DNA from: Rhodoplanes sp963712435
GTDB lineage: Bacteria > Pseudomonadota > Alphaproteobacteria > Rhizobiales > Xanthobacteraceae
NCBI GenBank assembly: GCA_963712435.1
Contig: CAVQIB010000003.1
Span: 62,001-126,000 of the forward strand
Reading direction: 5' to 3'
DNA length: 64,000 nt
Shown: positions 1 through 9,450 of the stretch, in pieces
Numbering within the stretch: the stretch's first letter is position 1
How the letters are laid out: the number at the start of each line of letters is the position of its first letter
The notes under the pieces: model-generated
Databases searched by the model: none
What the model saw: only the letters and a program-made list of their open reading frames with translations
What the model was told of the DNA's origin: nothing
Made by a program: the position numbers and the translations under genes

Positions 1-462
1 CACCACCTTGACCCACTTGCCGGGCTCCAGATCCTTATAGTGCTGGAAGAAGTGCGCGATCTTTTCGAGCAGCGTCAGCGGCAGGTCCTCATAGGTGCGG
101 ATATTGGTGTAGAAGGGATGCAGCGCGTCGGTGGGAACCGCGATGATCTTTTCGTCGCCGCCGGCTTCGTCGGTCATCAGCAGCACGCCGACCGGCCGGC
201 AGCGGATCACCGCGCCCGGCACCACCGGCGCCTGCGTCACCACCAGCACGTCGACCGGGTCGCCGTCCTCCGACAGCGTATGCGGCACGAAGCCGTAGTT
301 CCCGGGGTAGAACATCGCCGTATGCAGAAAGCGGTCGATGAACATCGCGCCGGACTCCTTGTCCAGCTCGTATTTGACCGGCTCGCCCCCTTGCGGAATT
401 TCGATCACCGCATTGATTTCGGACGGCGGATTGCGCCCGGTCGGTATTTTGGAAATATCCAT
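1..462 (-). CDS. ppa: Inorganic pyrophosphatase (3' end outside window)
   Basis: Soluble family I inorganic pyrophosphatase, which hydrolyses PPi to phosphate in the cytoplasm and pulls biosynthetic reactions forward. The protein starts MDISKIPTGRNPPSEINAVI and runs open to the left edge, so about 150 N-terminal residues are seen and the C-terminus is missing. Family landmarks are the KYELDKESG stretch, the YPGNYGFVPHT segment and the DGDPVDVLV acidic metal-binding motif (signature D-x-D-P-x-D). The start at 462 is the only ATG ahead of the conserved N-terminus. The frame is intact as far as it can be read. Confidence 0.95.
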   Translation of the reverse strand, partial: MDISKIPTGRNPPSEINAVIEIPQGGEPVKYELDKESGAMFIDRFLHTAMFYPGNYGFVPHTLSEDGDPVDVLVVTQAPVVPGAVIRCRPVGVLLMTDEAGGDEKIIAVPTDALHPFYTNIRTYEDLPLTLLEKIAHFFQHYKDLEPGKWVKVV

Positions 463-614
463 TTTCAACTGATCTCCAGCACGTTGCATCGGCGTTGACG
501 CCGGCTCCTGCGGCGCTGCGGCTTCATCGAAGTGCATCTGTCCGTGGAGTCTCTCGTATAGCTGTCCAACTTCCCGCAGTCGCCGGCAATGGCCGAAAGT
601 CTTGGAAAAAACCC

Positions 615-1845
615 TCAGCCGGCCAAGACCGCGCCTCCCGCTGCGCAGAGCAGGACCACGAGCCAAGGCGGCGTCCGCCACATGATACAGGAGCAGGAAC
701 GCGCCCGCCGCGAGCGCAAAGTCGCCCGCATTGAGAATGCCGGCGGTCCAGACGGGATGGTAGAGCGCGGCGAGCAGCAGGCCGACGACGGCGGCGTTCA
801 CGCCGCGCAACGCCGCCTGCGCCGCGGGCCGCCGGCGCAGCTCCTCCCAGAACGGCAGCGCGCCGAACAGGAGCAGGAAGGACGGCAGGAAGATCGCGAC
901 GAGGCACAGACGCCGCTCCCGCCCAGCCGTTCGGCGCCGGGCCCATCACCGCGCCGAGATAGGCCGCGAAGGTGAACAAGCGGCCCGGGCACCGCCTGCG
1001 CCGCGCCATAGCCCGCGAGGAAGGTGTCGTTGCTCACCCAGCCGGGCGGGACGACCGCGGCCTGCAGCAGCGGCAGGACGACATGGCCGCCGCCGAACAC
1101 GAGCGAGCCGGCCCGGTAGAAGGCATCGAACAGCTTGATGGATTGCGCCTCCGTCGCCGCGGCGAGAACGGGCAAGCCGACCAGGAGCAGGCAGAACATC
1201 GCGAGGAACGCCGCGCCCGCCGCATATCCCACATTCAGCGGCAGCGAGACCTGGTTGGCCGGCGCGGCCGCACGCAGCCGCCAGATCCCGAAGAGCCCGC
1301 CGAGAAGCGATCGCGGCGATCTGCGCCCAGGCGCTCGGGATCAGCAGCACGATCGCCGCGGCCGCGACCGCAAGCGTGGCGCGCTCGCGGTCGGGCGCGA
1401 GCGTGCGCATCATCCCGAGCACCGCCTGCGCCACCACCGCCACCGCCGCCACCTTGAGTCCGTGAATCCAGCCGAGCGCCGGACAGGTCCGCCCAGCGCG
1501 CTCACGCCGTAGGCGAACAGCACGAGCGCGAGCGCCGACGGCAGCGTGAAGCCAAGCCATGCGGCGAGCGCCCCGAGATAGCCCGCGCGCGAACAGCCCG
1601 ATCGAAATGCCGACCTGGCTGGAGGCGGGCCCCGGCAGGAACTGGCAGAGCGCGACGAGGTCGGCATAGGCGTGATCGTCGAGCCATTGCCGGCGCGCCA
1701 CGAACTCCTCGCGGAAATAGCCGAGATGCGCGACCGGCCCGCCGAACGAGGTGAGCCCGAGCCGCGTGAAGGCCGCCAGCACCTCTGCGGCATTGCCGGG
1801 CGACGGCGTATGAACGGCCGCCTGCGTTACATCTTCCGCAGCCAT
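615..1845 (-). pseudogene. chrA: Chromate transporter (CHR family), broken by several frameshifts
   Basis: Membrane protein of the CHR family; long two-domain members export chromate. Conserved pieces appear in order but in different frames: the N-terminal AFTRLGLTSFGGPVAHLGYF and LCQFLPGPASSQVGI motifs, a helix AAWLGFTLPSALALVLFAYG, then LVFGGGHVVLPLL and GYGAAQAVPGPLFTFA of the second half, ending with LYHPVWTAGILNAGDFALAA. At least five single-base indels are needed to join them (for example near 1595, 1490, 980 and 665). The stop at 615-617 is inferred after the last correction. Total length fits a full-length about 400-residue ChrA. It lies downstream of, and on the same strand as, the operon at 1955-12599. 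It could be a true pseudogene, but many other genes here carry the same defect, so assembly error is equally likely. Confidence 0.8.
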
Positions 1846-1954
1846 GCGTGGTCCCAGCCAACCGGCGAGTTCCGGCGCTGCAGAATTACCACGGGCCGCG
1901 TGTCGGAAACCACGGCTTCCGTTAGAGCATGATGGCGGCTGGGCGAGCCTCTCG

Positions 1955-3703
1955 TCAAAGCTCCGGACTGAGCACCAGATCGATCAGGAACGGCTTGTCG
2001 TCGGCGAGCGCGCGGTCGAGCGCGGGCGCGATGTCGGCCGGTTGCTCGATGCGGATCGCGTCCACCCCCTGCCCTTGCGCGAGCCGGTCGAAGCGCAGCT
2101 CCGGCTGGGCGAGGTCGAAACTGTCGGGAAAGGCCTGGTCCTGCGGCTCGCCGCCCTCAGCCCAATACTGACGCAGATTGTATTTGAGGATGCGATAGCT
2201 CTTGTTGTTGCATACGACGAACTTCGCCCCGATCCGATAGCGCGCGGCCGTCGCCAAGGCCTGGATGGTGCTGATCGCGCCGCCGTCGCCGGTAAAGCCG
2301 AACACCGTGCGGTCCGGGCGCGCGAGCTTCAGCCCGACCGCGCCCGGCAGTCCGGTTCCCAGCATGCCGACGCGGGTCTGATACCAGGTCCCCGGCGCCT
2401 CCTGCGGCAGGTAGCGCAACAGGTCGGGCGCGCTCGTCAGCGCTTCGTCGAAGAACACCGGCGGCTGCGCAAGCTCGGCGAGACGCTCGGCAAGCTGCGC
2501 CATGAAACGCGCCGGCCGCATCGGCGCGCCATTGCGCGCGAGCGCATCGCGCTCCAGCTCGGCGCGGCGGCGCGCCGCCTGTTCCGCTTCGCGCCGCTTG
2601 CGGCGCTCGCCCGCGCGCTCGCTCTCCGCCGCGGCCATGCTTGCGCGCAAGACAGCCGCGAGCCGGGCGAGCGTCGCCTTCGGCTCGGCGAGCGCGCCGA
2701 TCGTCACGGGAAAGTTCTTGGCGATCTCGGTCGGGTTGAGGTCGAACTGGATCACCTTGGCGTTCTCGCCGAACACGCCTTCGAGCGAGGGAAACACCTC
2801 CGGCAGCACCGTCGTGCCGCAGATCAGCACGACATCGGCGGCGGAGATGATGCGTTTGCTGTCGTCGCCGAACATGTGGCCGAGATAGCCGCCGAACAGC
2901 GGGTGCGAGGCGCGCATGTTCACTTCGGAGCAGTTGCCGCCCCACACCACCGCGCCAGCGAGGTCGGCCACCTCGGTCAATTCGGCCTGCGCGCCCGCCG
3001 CGGCGATGCCGTCGCCCATCAGGATCAGCGGAGAGGTCGCACCGCGCATGAGGCGCGCCGCCTCGGCGATCGTCGCCTGGTCGGGAACGACGGTCGAGCG
3101 CACCGGGAACGAGCGGGCAACCGGCTCGGCATTCGGCTGGTCCAGCACGTCCATGGGAAGGGCGAGAAACACCGGGCCCATCGGGGGCGTCGCCGCGGTC
3201 TTGATCGCGCGCCGCAGGAGCCGCAGCAGCGAGCCCGGATCGACCACGCGCCAGGCGCACGGCCCGTTGGCGTCGGACTTGACGAACGGCCGCGCGATCG
3301 CCGGAAGGTCGGCCGCCATCTGACCGTCCAGCGCCTCGTAGCGCAGCCCGGCTTCGCCCGCGATCACCACCATGGGCGTGTAGCCGCGGCGGGCGTAGTA
3401 CATCATGCCGAGGCCGTTCGCGAGCCCCGCATAGCTGTGCAGTTGCACGAGCGCGGGCCGCCGCCACGCGACGGCGTCGCCGTCCTTCGCAACGGGCGGC
3501 GATGCGCGCGCAAAGGCGTCGGCGATCGCCACCGCCACGCCTTCCTGCAAAGCGAGATAGTAGCGGAACTCCTTGAACTCGGGCGCCTGCAGCGCATCCA
3601 GCAGATTTTCCTCTGAACTGCCGGGATTGCCGAACATGCAGGTCACGCCGTCGGCCAGGAGCTGCCGGAAGAAGGCATAGCGGCCCGTGTTCTCGTTCCG
3701 CAT
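1955..3703 (-). CDS. Thiamine-diphosphate-dependent decarboxylase, benzoylformate decarboxylase/acetolactate synthase-like
   Basis: 582-residue ThDP enzyme with the usual three domains: N-terminal PYR domain (about 1-180) with the GNPGSSE loop and the catalytic glutamate in LALQEGVAV, a middle Rossmann-like domain (about 190-330), and a C-terminal PP domain (about 390-582) with the cofactor motif GDGG...24 residues...NN near residue 460. The ALQEG context resembles benzoylformate decarboxylase (MdlC) more than acetolactate synthase, so decarboxylation of a 2-oxo acid is the best guess; the substrate is unknown. A charged Arg/Glu/Ala-rich linker near residue 360 is unusual. Last gene of the seven-gene operon, 14 bases after a DJ-1/PfpI gene, which suggests that it works on products of the same pathway. 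Confidence 0.88.
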   Translation of the reverse strand: MRNENTGRYAFFRQLLADGVTCMFGNPGSSEENLLDALQAPEFKEFRYYLALQEGVAVAIADAFARASPPVAKDGDAVAWRRPALVQLHSYAGLANGLGMMYYARRGYTPMVVIAGEAGLRYEALDGQMAADLPAIARPFVKSDANGPCAWRVVDPGSLLRLLRRAIKTAATPPMGPVFLALPMDVLDQPNAEPVARSFPVRSTVVPDQATIAEAARLMRGATSPLILMGDGIAAAGAQAELTEVADLAGAVVWGGNCSEVNMRASHPLFGGYLGHMFGDDSKRIISAADVVLICGTTVLPEVFPSLEGVFGENAKVIQFDLNPTEIAKNFPVTIGALAEPKATLARLAAVLRASMAAAESERAGERRKRREAEQAARRRAELERDALARNGAPMRPARFMAQLAERLAELAQPPVFFDEALTSAPDLLRYLPQEAPGTWYQTRVGMLGTGLPGAVGLKLARPDRTVFGFTGDGGAISTIQALATAARYRIGAKFVVCNNKSYRILKYNLRQYWAEGGEPQDQAFPDSFDLAQPELRFDRLAQGQGVDAIRIEQPADIAPALDRALADDKPFLIDLVLSPEL

Positions 3704-3717
3704 CGCCGCGCCCTCGC

Positions 3718-4612
3718 CTACCAGCCGTACCGCCTGAGCCCGTTCTCGATCACCTCCACCACCATTCGCCCGGTCAGATAGGAATCGGGCGTCGAACGGC
3801 CGGTGATGAAGGGATAGTCGACGATCACCGAGGTCTCGCGCCCGACATTGCCGTGAAACTGGCCGTCGGGACCGGTCGCGTCGCGCAACATGTATTCGAG
3901 CGTGTAGAAGGGCGGCCCGAAATTGACGAACTGATTGTGCTGGTTGTTCAGGATCTCGCCGGTGCCGGGATTAAGCACGCCGGTATTGTTGCGGTAGTCG
4001 TATTCGATCGCATGCCCGGTGACATGCTTGCCCCAGATGATGCTCTTGCGGATGTTGTAGTCGCGCGCCTGGGCGAGGCAGGCGACGCCGTAGCATTCGG
4101 CCGCGATCGGCTTGCCGTGATCGAGAAAGCCGAGAATGAGGTCGTGGACGCGATAGTTGTTGACCATGTCGACCATCGGGCCGCTGCCGCCGACCAGCAC
4201 GACGGCGTCGAAGCGGTTGGCGTCCGCCTGGGCGGCGCTGCGCCGGCGGTAGTACTCCTCCCATTGCCGCAGCACCGGGGCGCCATTGCCGATCACGCCG
4301 CCGTCGTCGGCACCGCTCCAATAGGGCCGCTGCGGAAACCAGGCGGACAGGTCGATCGGATTGTCGAGACGTTGATTGTTCGGGTTGTCGATCGCGCGGA
4401 CCTTTTCCGCCATTTCGGCGGATGTCACGGATCGCCCGAGCGGCGGGTCGACGAAGTCGGCGCTCATGCTGGGCGGGAGCGCGCGCGGCCGCCGGCCGGT
4501 CGGCGTGCAGACGATCGAACTCGTAGCCCTTCTCGTCGAACACCTCCAAGGGGCCGATCAGTTCCTCGCCCCAGTAGCCCCACTCCGACAGCACGAGCAG
4601 AATCTTCCGCAT
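3718..4612 (-). CDS. DJ-1/PfpI family protein (class I glutamine-amidotransferase fold), one frameshift
   Basis: About 297 residues once one extra base near 4513 is removed. The N-terminus MRKILLVLSEWGYWGEELIG and the main part (TPTGRRPRALPPSM onward) lie in adjacent frames. The nucleophile elbow is AECYGVACL, with the cysteine of the DJ-1/PfpI superfamily, and FDAVVLVGGSGPM marks the preceding strand. Relatives include Hsp31-like glyoxalases/deglycases and protease-like proteins; none of these functions is proved here. A good ribosome-binding site (GGAGGAG) precedes the ATG at 4612. It sits 14 bases upstream of the ThDP enzyme gene and 65 bases downstream of a second, divergent DJ-1/PfpI paralogue. 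The internal ATG at 4467 gives an intact 249-residue frame, but that would lack the first beta strand of the fold. Confidence 0.82.
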
Positions 4613-4677
4613 CGCAATCTCCTCCGGGTCGATGGCGGCGAACCGCGCCGGCGCGCTATCGCCGCGTCGGACGCCGA

Positions 4678-5388
4678 TCACGCATAGGGATTCAGCGGAA
4701 CGAGCTCTCCGCTGCGCGCGGTTGCTCTCAGCGCGCTGATCCGCGCGGCGATCGCCGCGATGAAGGGCAGCGCCTGATGCTTGCTGAACCCGGTGACGAG
4801 GTCGTCGTCGATGACCACCCGCTCGGGCGTGAGCACGATCTGCGCGCCGCAATTGACGATGTCGGCCATCACCACCGAGTGGCAGATGACCTTGCGCCCG
4901 CGCAGCAGCTTCGGGTTGGGGGTCAGCACCCACAGGCCGTGACACAAGAGGCCCTTCACCACCCGCCGGTCCTGCATCGCTTCGGCGAAAAAGCGCACCA
5001 CCGGCGCGGACTGCACGTGCCCCCACGCGTCGAACTGCGCCGGATCGGCCGGCAGATCGCCCGGATAACGCAGCCGCACGCTCGTGTAGTTCGCGGCCAT
5101 CACGACCGCGTCGAAGTCGCCAGGCCGGACCTGCGAAATGTCGTGCCTGACGTCGATCCTCTGCGGCGAGGCCCAGACCGGATCGTCGGACGGGTCGACA
5201 TCGCTGTAGAAGGTCGTCACCGCCGGCTTGAAGTCGCCGTACCAGATGCGGGAAACGAGCGCCACTTCCGCTCCGAGCAGCGGAAAGCCGTTGACATAGG
5301 CGGCGATCTCCTCGGGAATGAACTTGTTCTCCAGCACGACGCCGATCCTCGCGCCGTCGATGCGCGGCGCCTTCAGGAGCCCGCTCAT
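4678..5388 (-). CDS. DJ-1/PfpI family protein, second paralogue
   Basis: 236-residue intact protein of the class I amidotransferase-like DJ-1/PfpI superfamily. It opens with ARIGVVLENKFIPEEI, has FDAVVMAANYTS before the elbow, and carries the candidate nucleophile cysteine in GLLCHGLWVL followed by RKVICHSVV. The Cys-His-Gly elbow matches the superfamily; the sequence is clearly different from the neighbouring DJ-1/PfpI gene. The start ATG at 5388 overlaps the stop of the upstream AGE-like gene as TGATG, a classic translational-coupling arrangement; an in-frame GTG lies at 5394. Two adjacent DJ-1/PfpI proteins beside sugar enzymes suggest handling of reactive aldehydes or glycated products, which is inference only. 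Confidence 0.85.
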   Translation of the reverse strand: MSGLLKAPRIDGARIGVVLENKFIPEEIAAYVNGFPLLGAEVALVSRIWYGDFKPAVTTFYSDVDPSDDPVWASPQRIDVRHDISQVRPGDFDAVVMAANYTSVRLRYPGDLPADPAQFDAWGHVQSAPVVRFFAEAMQDRRVVKGLLCHGLWVLTPNPKLLRGRKVICHSVVMADIVNCGAQIVLTPERVVIDDDLVTGFSKHQALPFIAAIAARISALRATARSGELVPLNPYA

Positions 5389-7469
5389 CAGCACGCCCCC
5401 TTCGGGCAGAACTCCACGATGATCTCCGACCCCAGCTCCTCCCGATCGAGTTCGATCTGGAAATTCTCCGGATTGAAATTCGTGCGCGGCACGCCGTTGA
5501 CCCTGACGCTCATGATTTCGAGCGCGCCGGGGCGAACGAAATCGGGCAGCACGTTGAGCGTGGTGTGGCGGGCGTTCTTGTCGGGCTGGAAGAACAGACA
5601 GAAATTGTGATCGGTCGTCGCGAACTGCGCACTCCCGGTCATCGTCTGCGGCGTGGCGGTCGGCCGCACATAGGTGCAGATATAGGTGTGGGCGAGATAG
5701 TTCAGCTCGAAACTGTGATAGCCGGCCACCGCATGCCCGGCCTTAAGCGAGTAGTTGCCCTGAATGACCGGCATGCCGTCGGCGGTGACGCGGAAGAACA
5801 CGCCGCGATTGTCGTGGTCGAGAAAGTACAAATTCCAGAACGCCATCATCTCGCGGGCGAGCTGGAGATGCGTAGGATCGCCACTGAACCCGTAGACGAT
5901 GAGATAGGCGAGGATCGCCTGCTCCTGCTGCCAGAAATCCTTGGTGTTGCTCCAGGCGAAATCGACCGGCAGGCCGTTGCGCGGCTCGCGCTCGACCGCG
6001 TCGAAGCAGCCGCCGCGGGCCTGATCGATGCCGGCCGTCGTCATGTTGTCGGTCAGCTTGATCGCCAGCTGTTCGAGCTCGGAGGCGAAGTCGTCATGCG
6101 TCTTCGCCGCTTCCGCTTTCTTCTGGTCACGCTCGGCGCGCAGGCACGCCGCCTGGGTGCGGAAGTAATAAGCGACGCGCGTCATGTTCCAGGCGATCTT
6201 GAAGTTATGGCCGACGATCGCGCGGTTCTGCTGCCATCCCCAGCCGTGGTCCACGCTCCAATCGGCGTGGAAGCGCTCGTTCACGAATTTGCTGGCGGGG
6301 TCGGGAAACTTGGTGAGGATCAGCCTGGAGGTTTCCGCAAGAATCGCGTGGCAGGTCTTGAGCAGGTCCTCGGCCGGTTCATGGTCCCCGCCGCCGCGCG
6401 GCAGAGGATCGAGCGCGAGGATCAGGTTGACGAGATAGGCGGGGATGTGGTCGCCGATCGAGTTCCAGTTCTTGCGCAGCTTGTTCTGGCCGAGGCTGTC
6501 GACGTCGGGGCGCATCGTCGCGTAGTCGATATGCGAAAAATATCCGCCGGTTCTGGTGTAGTCCGAGTCCGGCCCGTCATGGAAAAAATCCTGGAACGCG
6601 CGGATGGTGCGGCGAACATCCTCGAGGACCTCCCAGTCCTGCGTGATCCGGTAATACTGGCAGAGTCCGGCGAGGGCGTAGATCTGTTCGTAGAGCGCGA
6701 CCGTGTCCTTGTCGTCGGCATTCTCGGACGCGAAGATCATGGCGGCGCCGCGGTCGCGCTTGCGCTTGCCGAACTGCCAGAAGCAGTAGCGACCGTCGTG
6801 GCTCAGGCTGCGGAACGTCTCGCGCTGGTATTTCACGCCCGCCCGCGCCGCGAGGAGATAGCGCTCGCCGCCGGTCAGGAGATAGCACGAGGACAGTCCG
6901 TAGATCAGCCGGGACAGCGTCGCGCATTCCTGCACGGTGTCGTCCATCGGCTGGCCCAGAATGTTCAGGTTGGTTCGGTACAGCCGGGCGAAGTCGTCCC
7001 ATTCATAGCTGCGCCGGTCGGCGAACAGATCGTCGAGCCATTCGTCGGCGAACGTGGCGATCTGGGTCAGCCACCAATGGGTATCCTCGAACAGGAAACG
7101 GCCCGGCTGCACCGCGAGCAACGTGACTTTGCGTCCCTCGAAACTCGAATGGCCGTCGTGATCGATCTCGACGCCTTCGACCGCGAGCAGGTCGCCTTCG
7201 CGCACATATTTGCGCAGCCGCTCGGCGGGTTTTCCGCCATCGAAATCCTGTGGATTGGCGACGCGGTCGCGGTCAAGGTCGTCCATGTTCCGCACCACTG
7301 TGAACCAGGTCTCGCTGCTCACACGGATGCGGAACTCGTCGCCGCTGCGGCAACGAACGGCGAAGGAAGGATTCACAGGATCGGGAACGACCTCGGTCAC
7401 GACGCCGAGAAGCGATGTGGCCTGAGTGTAGGATTTACGGGAGGGCTGGCTCCGGACCGCTTCGTTCAT
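5388..7469 (-). CDS. Large AGE-like (N-acylglucosamine 2-epimerase family) barrel protein with extra N- and C-terminal domains
   Basis: 693 residues, far longer than typical AGE/cellobiose epimerases (about 390-430). Residues about 1-130 form a beta-rich, OB-like segment; about 135-590 look like an (alpha/alpha)6 barrel with AGE-type landmarks such as GWGWQQNRAIVGHNFKIAWN, TKDFWQQEQAILAYLIVYG and LDHDNRGVFFRVTADG...KAGHAVAGYHSFEL; about 600-693 form a second beta-rich domain. The conserved histidines of these motifs are the expected catalytic positions. Substrate is not predictable; sugar epimerisation or isomerisation is the family activity. The start at 7469 follows GGGAGATGG. A 131-base gap separates it from the ankyrin fusion upstream; it is coupled by TGATG to the downstream DJ-1/PfpI gene. 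Confidence 0.75.
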   Translation of the reverse strand: MNEAVRSQPSRKSYTQATSLLGVVTEVVPDPVNPSFAVRCRSGDEFRIRVSSETWFTVVRNMDDLDRDRVANPQDFDGGKPAERLRKYVREGDLLAVEGVEIDHDGHSSFEGRKVTLLAVQPGRFLFEDTHWWLTQIATFADEWLDDLFADRRSYEWDDFARLYRTNLNILGQPMDDTVQECATLSRLIYGLSSCYLLTGGERYLLAARAGVKYQRETFRSLSHDGRYCFWQFGKRKRDRGAAMIFASENADDKDTVALYEQIYALAGLCQYYRITQDWEVLEDVRRTIRAFQDFFHDGPDSDYTRTGGYFSHIDYATMRPDVDSLGQNKLRKNWNSIGDHIPAYLVNLILALDPLPRGGGDHEPAEDLLKTCHAILAETSRLILTKFPDPASKFVNERFHADWSVDHGWGWQQNRAIVGHNFKIAWNMTRVAYYFRTQAACLRAERDQKKAEAAKTHDDFASELEQLAIKLTDNMTTAGIDQARGGCFDAVEREPRNGLPVDFAWSNTKDFWQQEQAILAYLIVYGFSGDPTHLQLAREMMAFWNLYFLDHDNRGVFFRVTADGMPVIQGNYSLKAGHAVAGYHSFELNYLAHTYICTYVRPTATPQTMTGSAQFATTDHNFCLFFQPDKNARHTTLNVLPDFVRPGALEIMSVRVNGVPRTNFNPENFQIELDREELGSEIIVEFCPKGAC

Positions 7470-7600
7470 CGCACCATCTCCCTGACGATCACGCCGCGCG
7501 TAGCCGGCGTGTGTCGCTTGATGAATACTCTCAAAACGTGTGTTTGCGGTCAGCACAACTCTGCGTGATGATCGCCGACAGTTCCCTTGGAGGTTGTTCT

Positions 7601-9424
7601 TCAGGCCTGCGGCCGCGGAGCCGTGCGCAGCCTTTGCGTCAGCGGATGATCGGCGCCGAGCTTTTCCGCGGCGAGGTCGACGGCGAGCTTGCCGTCGTAG
7701 CCGGCAATGTCGCTGCGCGCGCCGGCGTCGAGCAGCGCCGCGGCGCAATCGGCAAAGCCGTGCCAGAGCGCGTCGGCGAGCGGCGTGTAGCCGTTCGACG
7801 GCCCCTGATAGTCGAGGTTCACGCCGGGCGCGGCGGCGAGCAGGCGGGTGATGTCGAGATGGCCGTTATAGGTCGCCTTGTGCAGCGGGACCGCGCCGAA
7901 CACCGGCTCCACCGCGTTCACGTCGGCGCCTGCCTGCAGGAGCGCGCGCACCATCTCGGTCTGTCCGTCGCGCGCGGCGACGAGCAGCGGCGTATGGCCG
8001 TCGTCGAAGCTTCCGATGATCGGCCAGCGTTCCCCGGCTTTCGCGCCCGCGCGCAACGCGGCGGTCAGTTCGTCGAGGCTTCTCTTTTGCACGGCCGCGA
8101 TCAGCGGCGCGGCCTCCCGCGCCCGCGCGTCGCGCGCGCGCCGCTGCGCGACCAGGTCCTTGATGCGCGCGAGTTTTTGCTGGTCGTCCTGCCCCTGGCT
8201 GACGGCGACCGCATAATTGATGTGATCGTCGATGGTGAAGCCGTAGTAGGTCTTCAGCTCGATGCGTGCGTTGCGATCGATGAGATAGGTCACGATGTCG
8301 TCAGCCTTGAACCAGATCGCCTCGACGAGCGGGGTATGGCCGGTCGTCGTCGCCTGCAGGTCGATCTGCGCGCCCGCCTCGACGAGCAGTTTCACGACGG
8401 CTAGATGCCCGCCCTGGCAGGCCTTGTGGAGCGCCGCCGTGCCGGCGCGCCTTTCCACCGCGTTGGGATCGGCTCCATGCTCCAGCAGCGCGCGCGCGAG
8501 GTCGACATGTCCGCGCCCCGCCGCGATCATCAGCGCGGTGAGCCCGCTCGCCGGGTCGACCGTGTTCGGATCGGCCCCGAAGGGAAGGACTTTCATCGCC
8601 TCGTCGCGGTCATTCTTCTCGGCCGCAGCGATCAAGCGCGCGCGCATGTCGCCGCGAAAGGCGACGATGCCCTTGGACGTGTCCCAGTACGATTTCCAGA
8701 ACACGATCCTGTCATTGGCGACGCGGATGCGCTGGATGAACTCGATGTCGTAGTCGAGCCCGGTCGCTCTTATGGTGGCGACCTCGTGCACGATGGCGAG
8801 CGCTTCGTCGCCGGCATACACGATGTTGCGGACCTCCATTTGTTTGACTTGCGACAGCTCGCCCCAGATGACGAAAGTCTCCTCGACCGCTTTGCGCCCG
8901 TGATATTCGCCGAGCCAGGAAACGATGTCGCTTAACCCTTTGTCGGGAGGGCTGTTGATCCACACGACATTGTCGTCGAGGCAGTCCAGCGCCGCCGCGC
9001 CGTCGCCGCGTCGTAGCGCGTTGAACCAGCGCTCGACGACTGCGCGCGTCATGTCCGACGACGCGGCGTTCGACGCCGCCAGCGGAGGCGGGAGCGCGGC
9101 CCGCCGCGGCTGCGCCGCGTTGCGCGGGAACTTCGCCTTCACATCGTCGAGAAAGCCCTCGTATTCGCGCAAGGCCCAGACCTGCTCGAACTCGAGGAAT
9201 TCCCGCATGGGCAGCCAGCCCATCGAGTTGCGGTCGAGATTGTCGAGCGAGTCCGCATTGACGATCGCGATGATGCGGTGCTGCGAGACCACCTTGTAGA
9301 GCTGCACAAAGCCCGCGCGAATGCCCTCGACTCCGTGCGCCCCTTCGAGCGCTTCGAGATCCCAGAGCTGGTCCTGTGAAATCCGTCCCTGGTAATTCCA
9401 GCGCATCTGCACATAGAACAGCAT
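7601..9424 (-). CDS. Three-part fusion: muconolactone-isomerase-like domain, SnoaL-like domain, ankyrin repeats
   Basis: 607 residues, intact. Residues 1-100 (MLFYVQMRWN..., WLPMREFLEFEQVWAL) resemble the muconolactone delta-isomerase fold, a small dimeric ferredoxin-like barrel. Residues about 120-255 are an NTF2/SnoaL-like domain (VVERWFNALRRGDGAAALDC, FIQRIRVANDRIVFWKSYWD). Residues about 275-600 hold at least six ankyrin repeats with TALMIAAGRGHVDLARALL, AALHKACQGGHLAVVKLL, TPLLVAARDGQTEMVRALL and VPLHKATYNGHLDITRLL. No signal peptide or membrane segment is seen, so it is probably cytoplasmic. Ankyrins usually bind proteins, so this may be a scaffold carrying two small ligand-binding or isomerase domains. 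GGAGG sits ahead of the ATG. I do not recognise a characterised protein with this architecture. Confidence 0.85.
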   Translation of the reverse strand: MLFYVQMRWNYQGRISQDQLWDLEALEGAHGVEGIRAGFVQLYKVVSQHRIIAIVNADSLDNLDRNSMGWLPMREFLEFEQVWALREYEGFLDDVKAKFPRNAAQPRRAALPPPLAASNAASSDMTRAVVERWFNALRRGDGAAALDCLDDNVVWINSPPDKGLSDIVSWLGEYHGRKAVEETFVIWGELSQVKQMEVRNIVYAGDEALAIVHEVATIRATGLDYDIEFIQRIRVANDRIVFWKSYWDTSKGIVAFRGDMRARLIAAAEKNDRDEAMKVLPFGADPNTVDPASGLTALMIAAGRGHVDLARALLEHGADPNAVERRAGTAALHKACQGGHLAVVKLLVEAGAQIDLQATTTGHTPLVEAIWFKADDIVTYLIDRNARIELKTYYGFTIDDHINYAVAVSQGQDDQQKLARIKDLVAQRRARDARAREAAPLIAAVQKRSLDELTAALRAGAKAGERWPIIGSFDDGHTPLLVAARDGQTEMVRALLQAGADVNAVEPVFGAVPLHKATYNGHLDITRLLAAAPGVNLDYQGPSNGYTPLADALWHGFADCAAALLDAGARSDIAGYDGKLAVDLAAEKLGADHPLTQRLRTAPRPQA

Positions 9425-9450
9425 CGCGAATTTCCTCCGTTATCCTCGCG

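Noticed and set aside
1844..3616. 590-residue plus-strand open frame opposite the ThDP enzyme
   Set aside because: Antisense shadow of a strongly conserved gene in high-GC DNA. The content is Arg/His/Ala-rich with no domain or ribosome-binding site.
5565..7568. 667-residue plus-strand open frame opposite the AGE-like gene
   Set aside because: Shadow frame. The minus-strand protein has conserved barrel motifs and a proper start.
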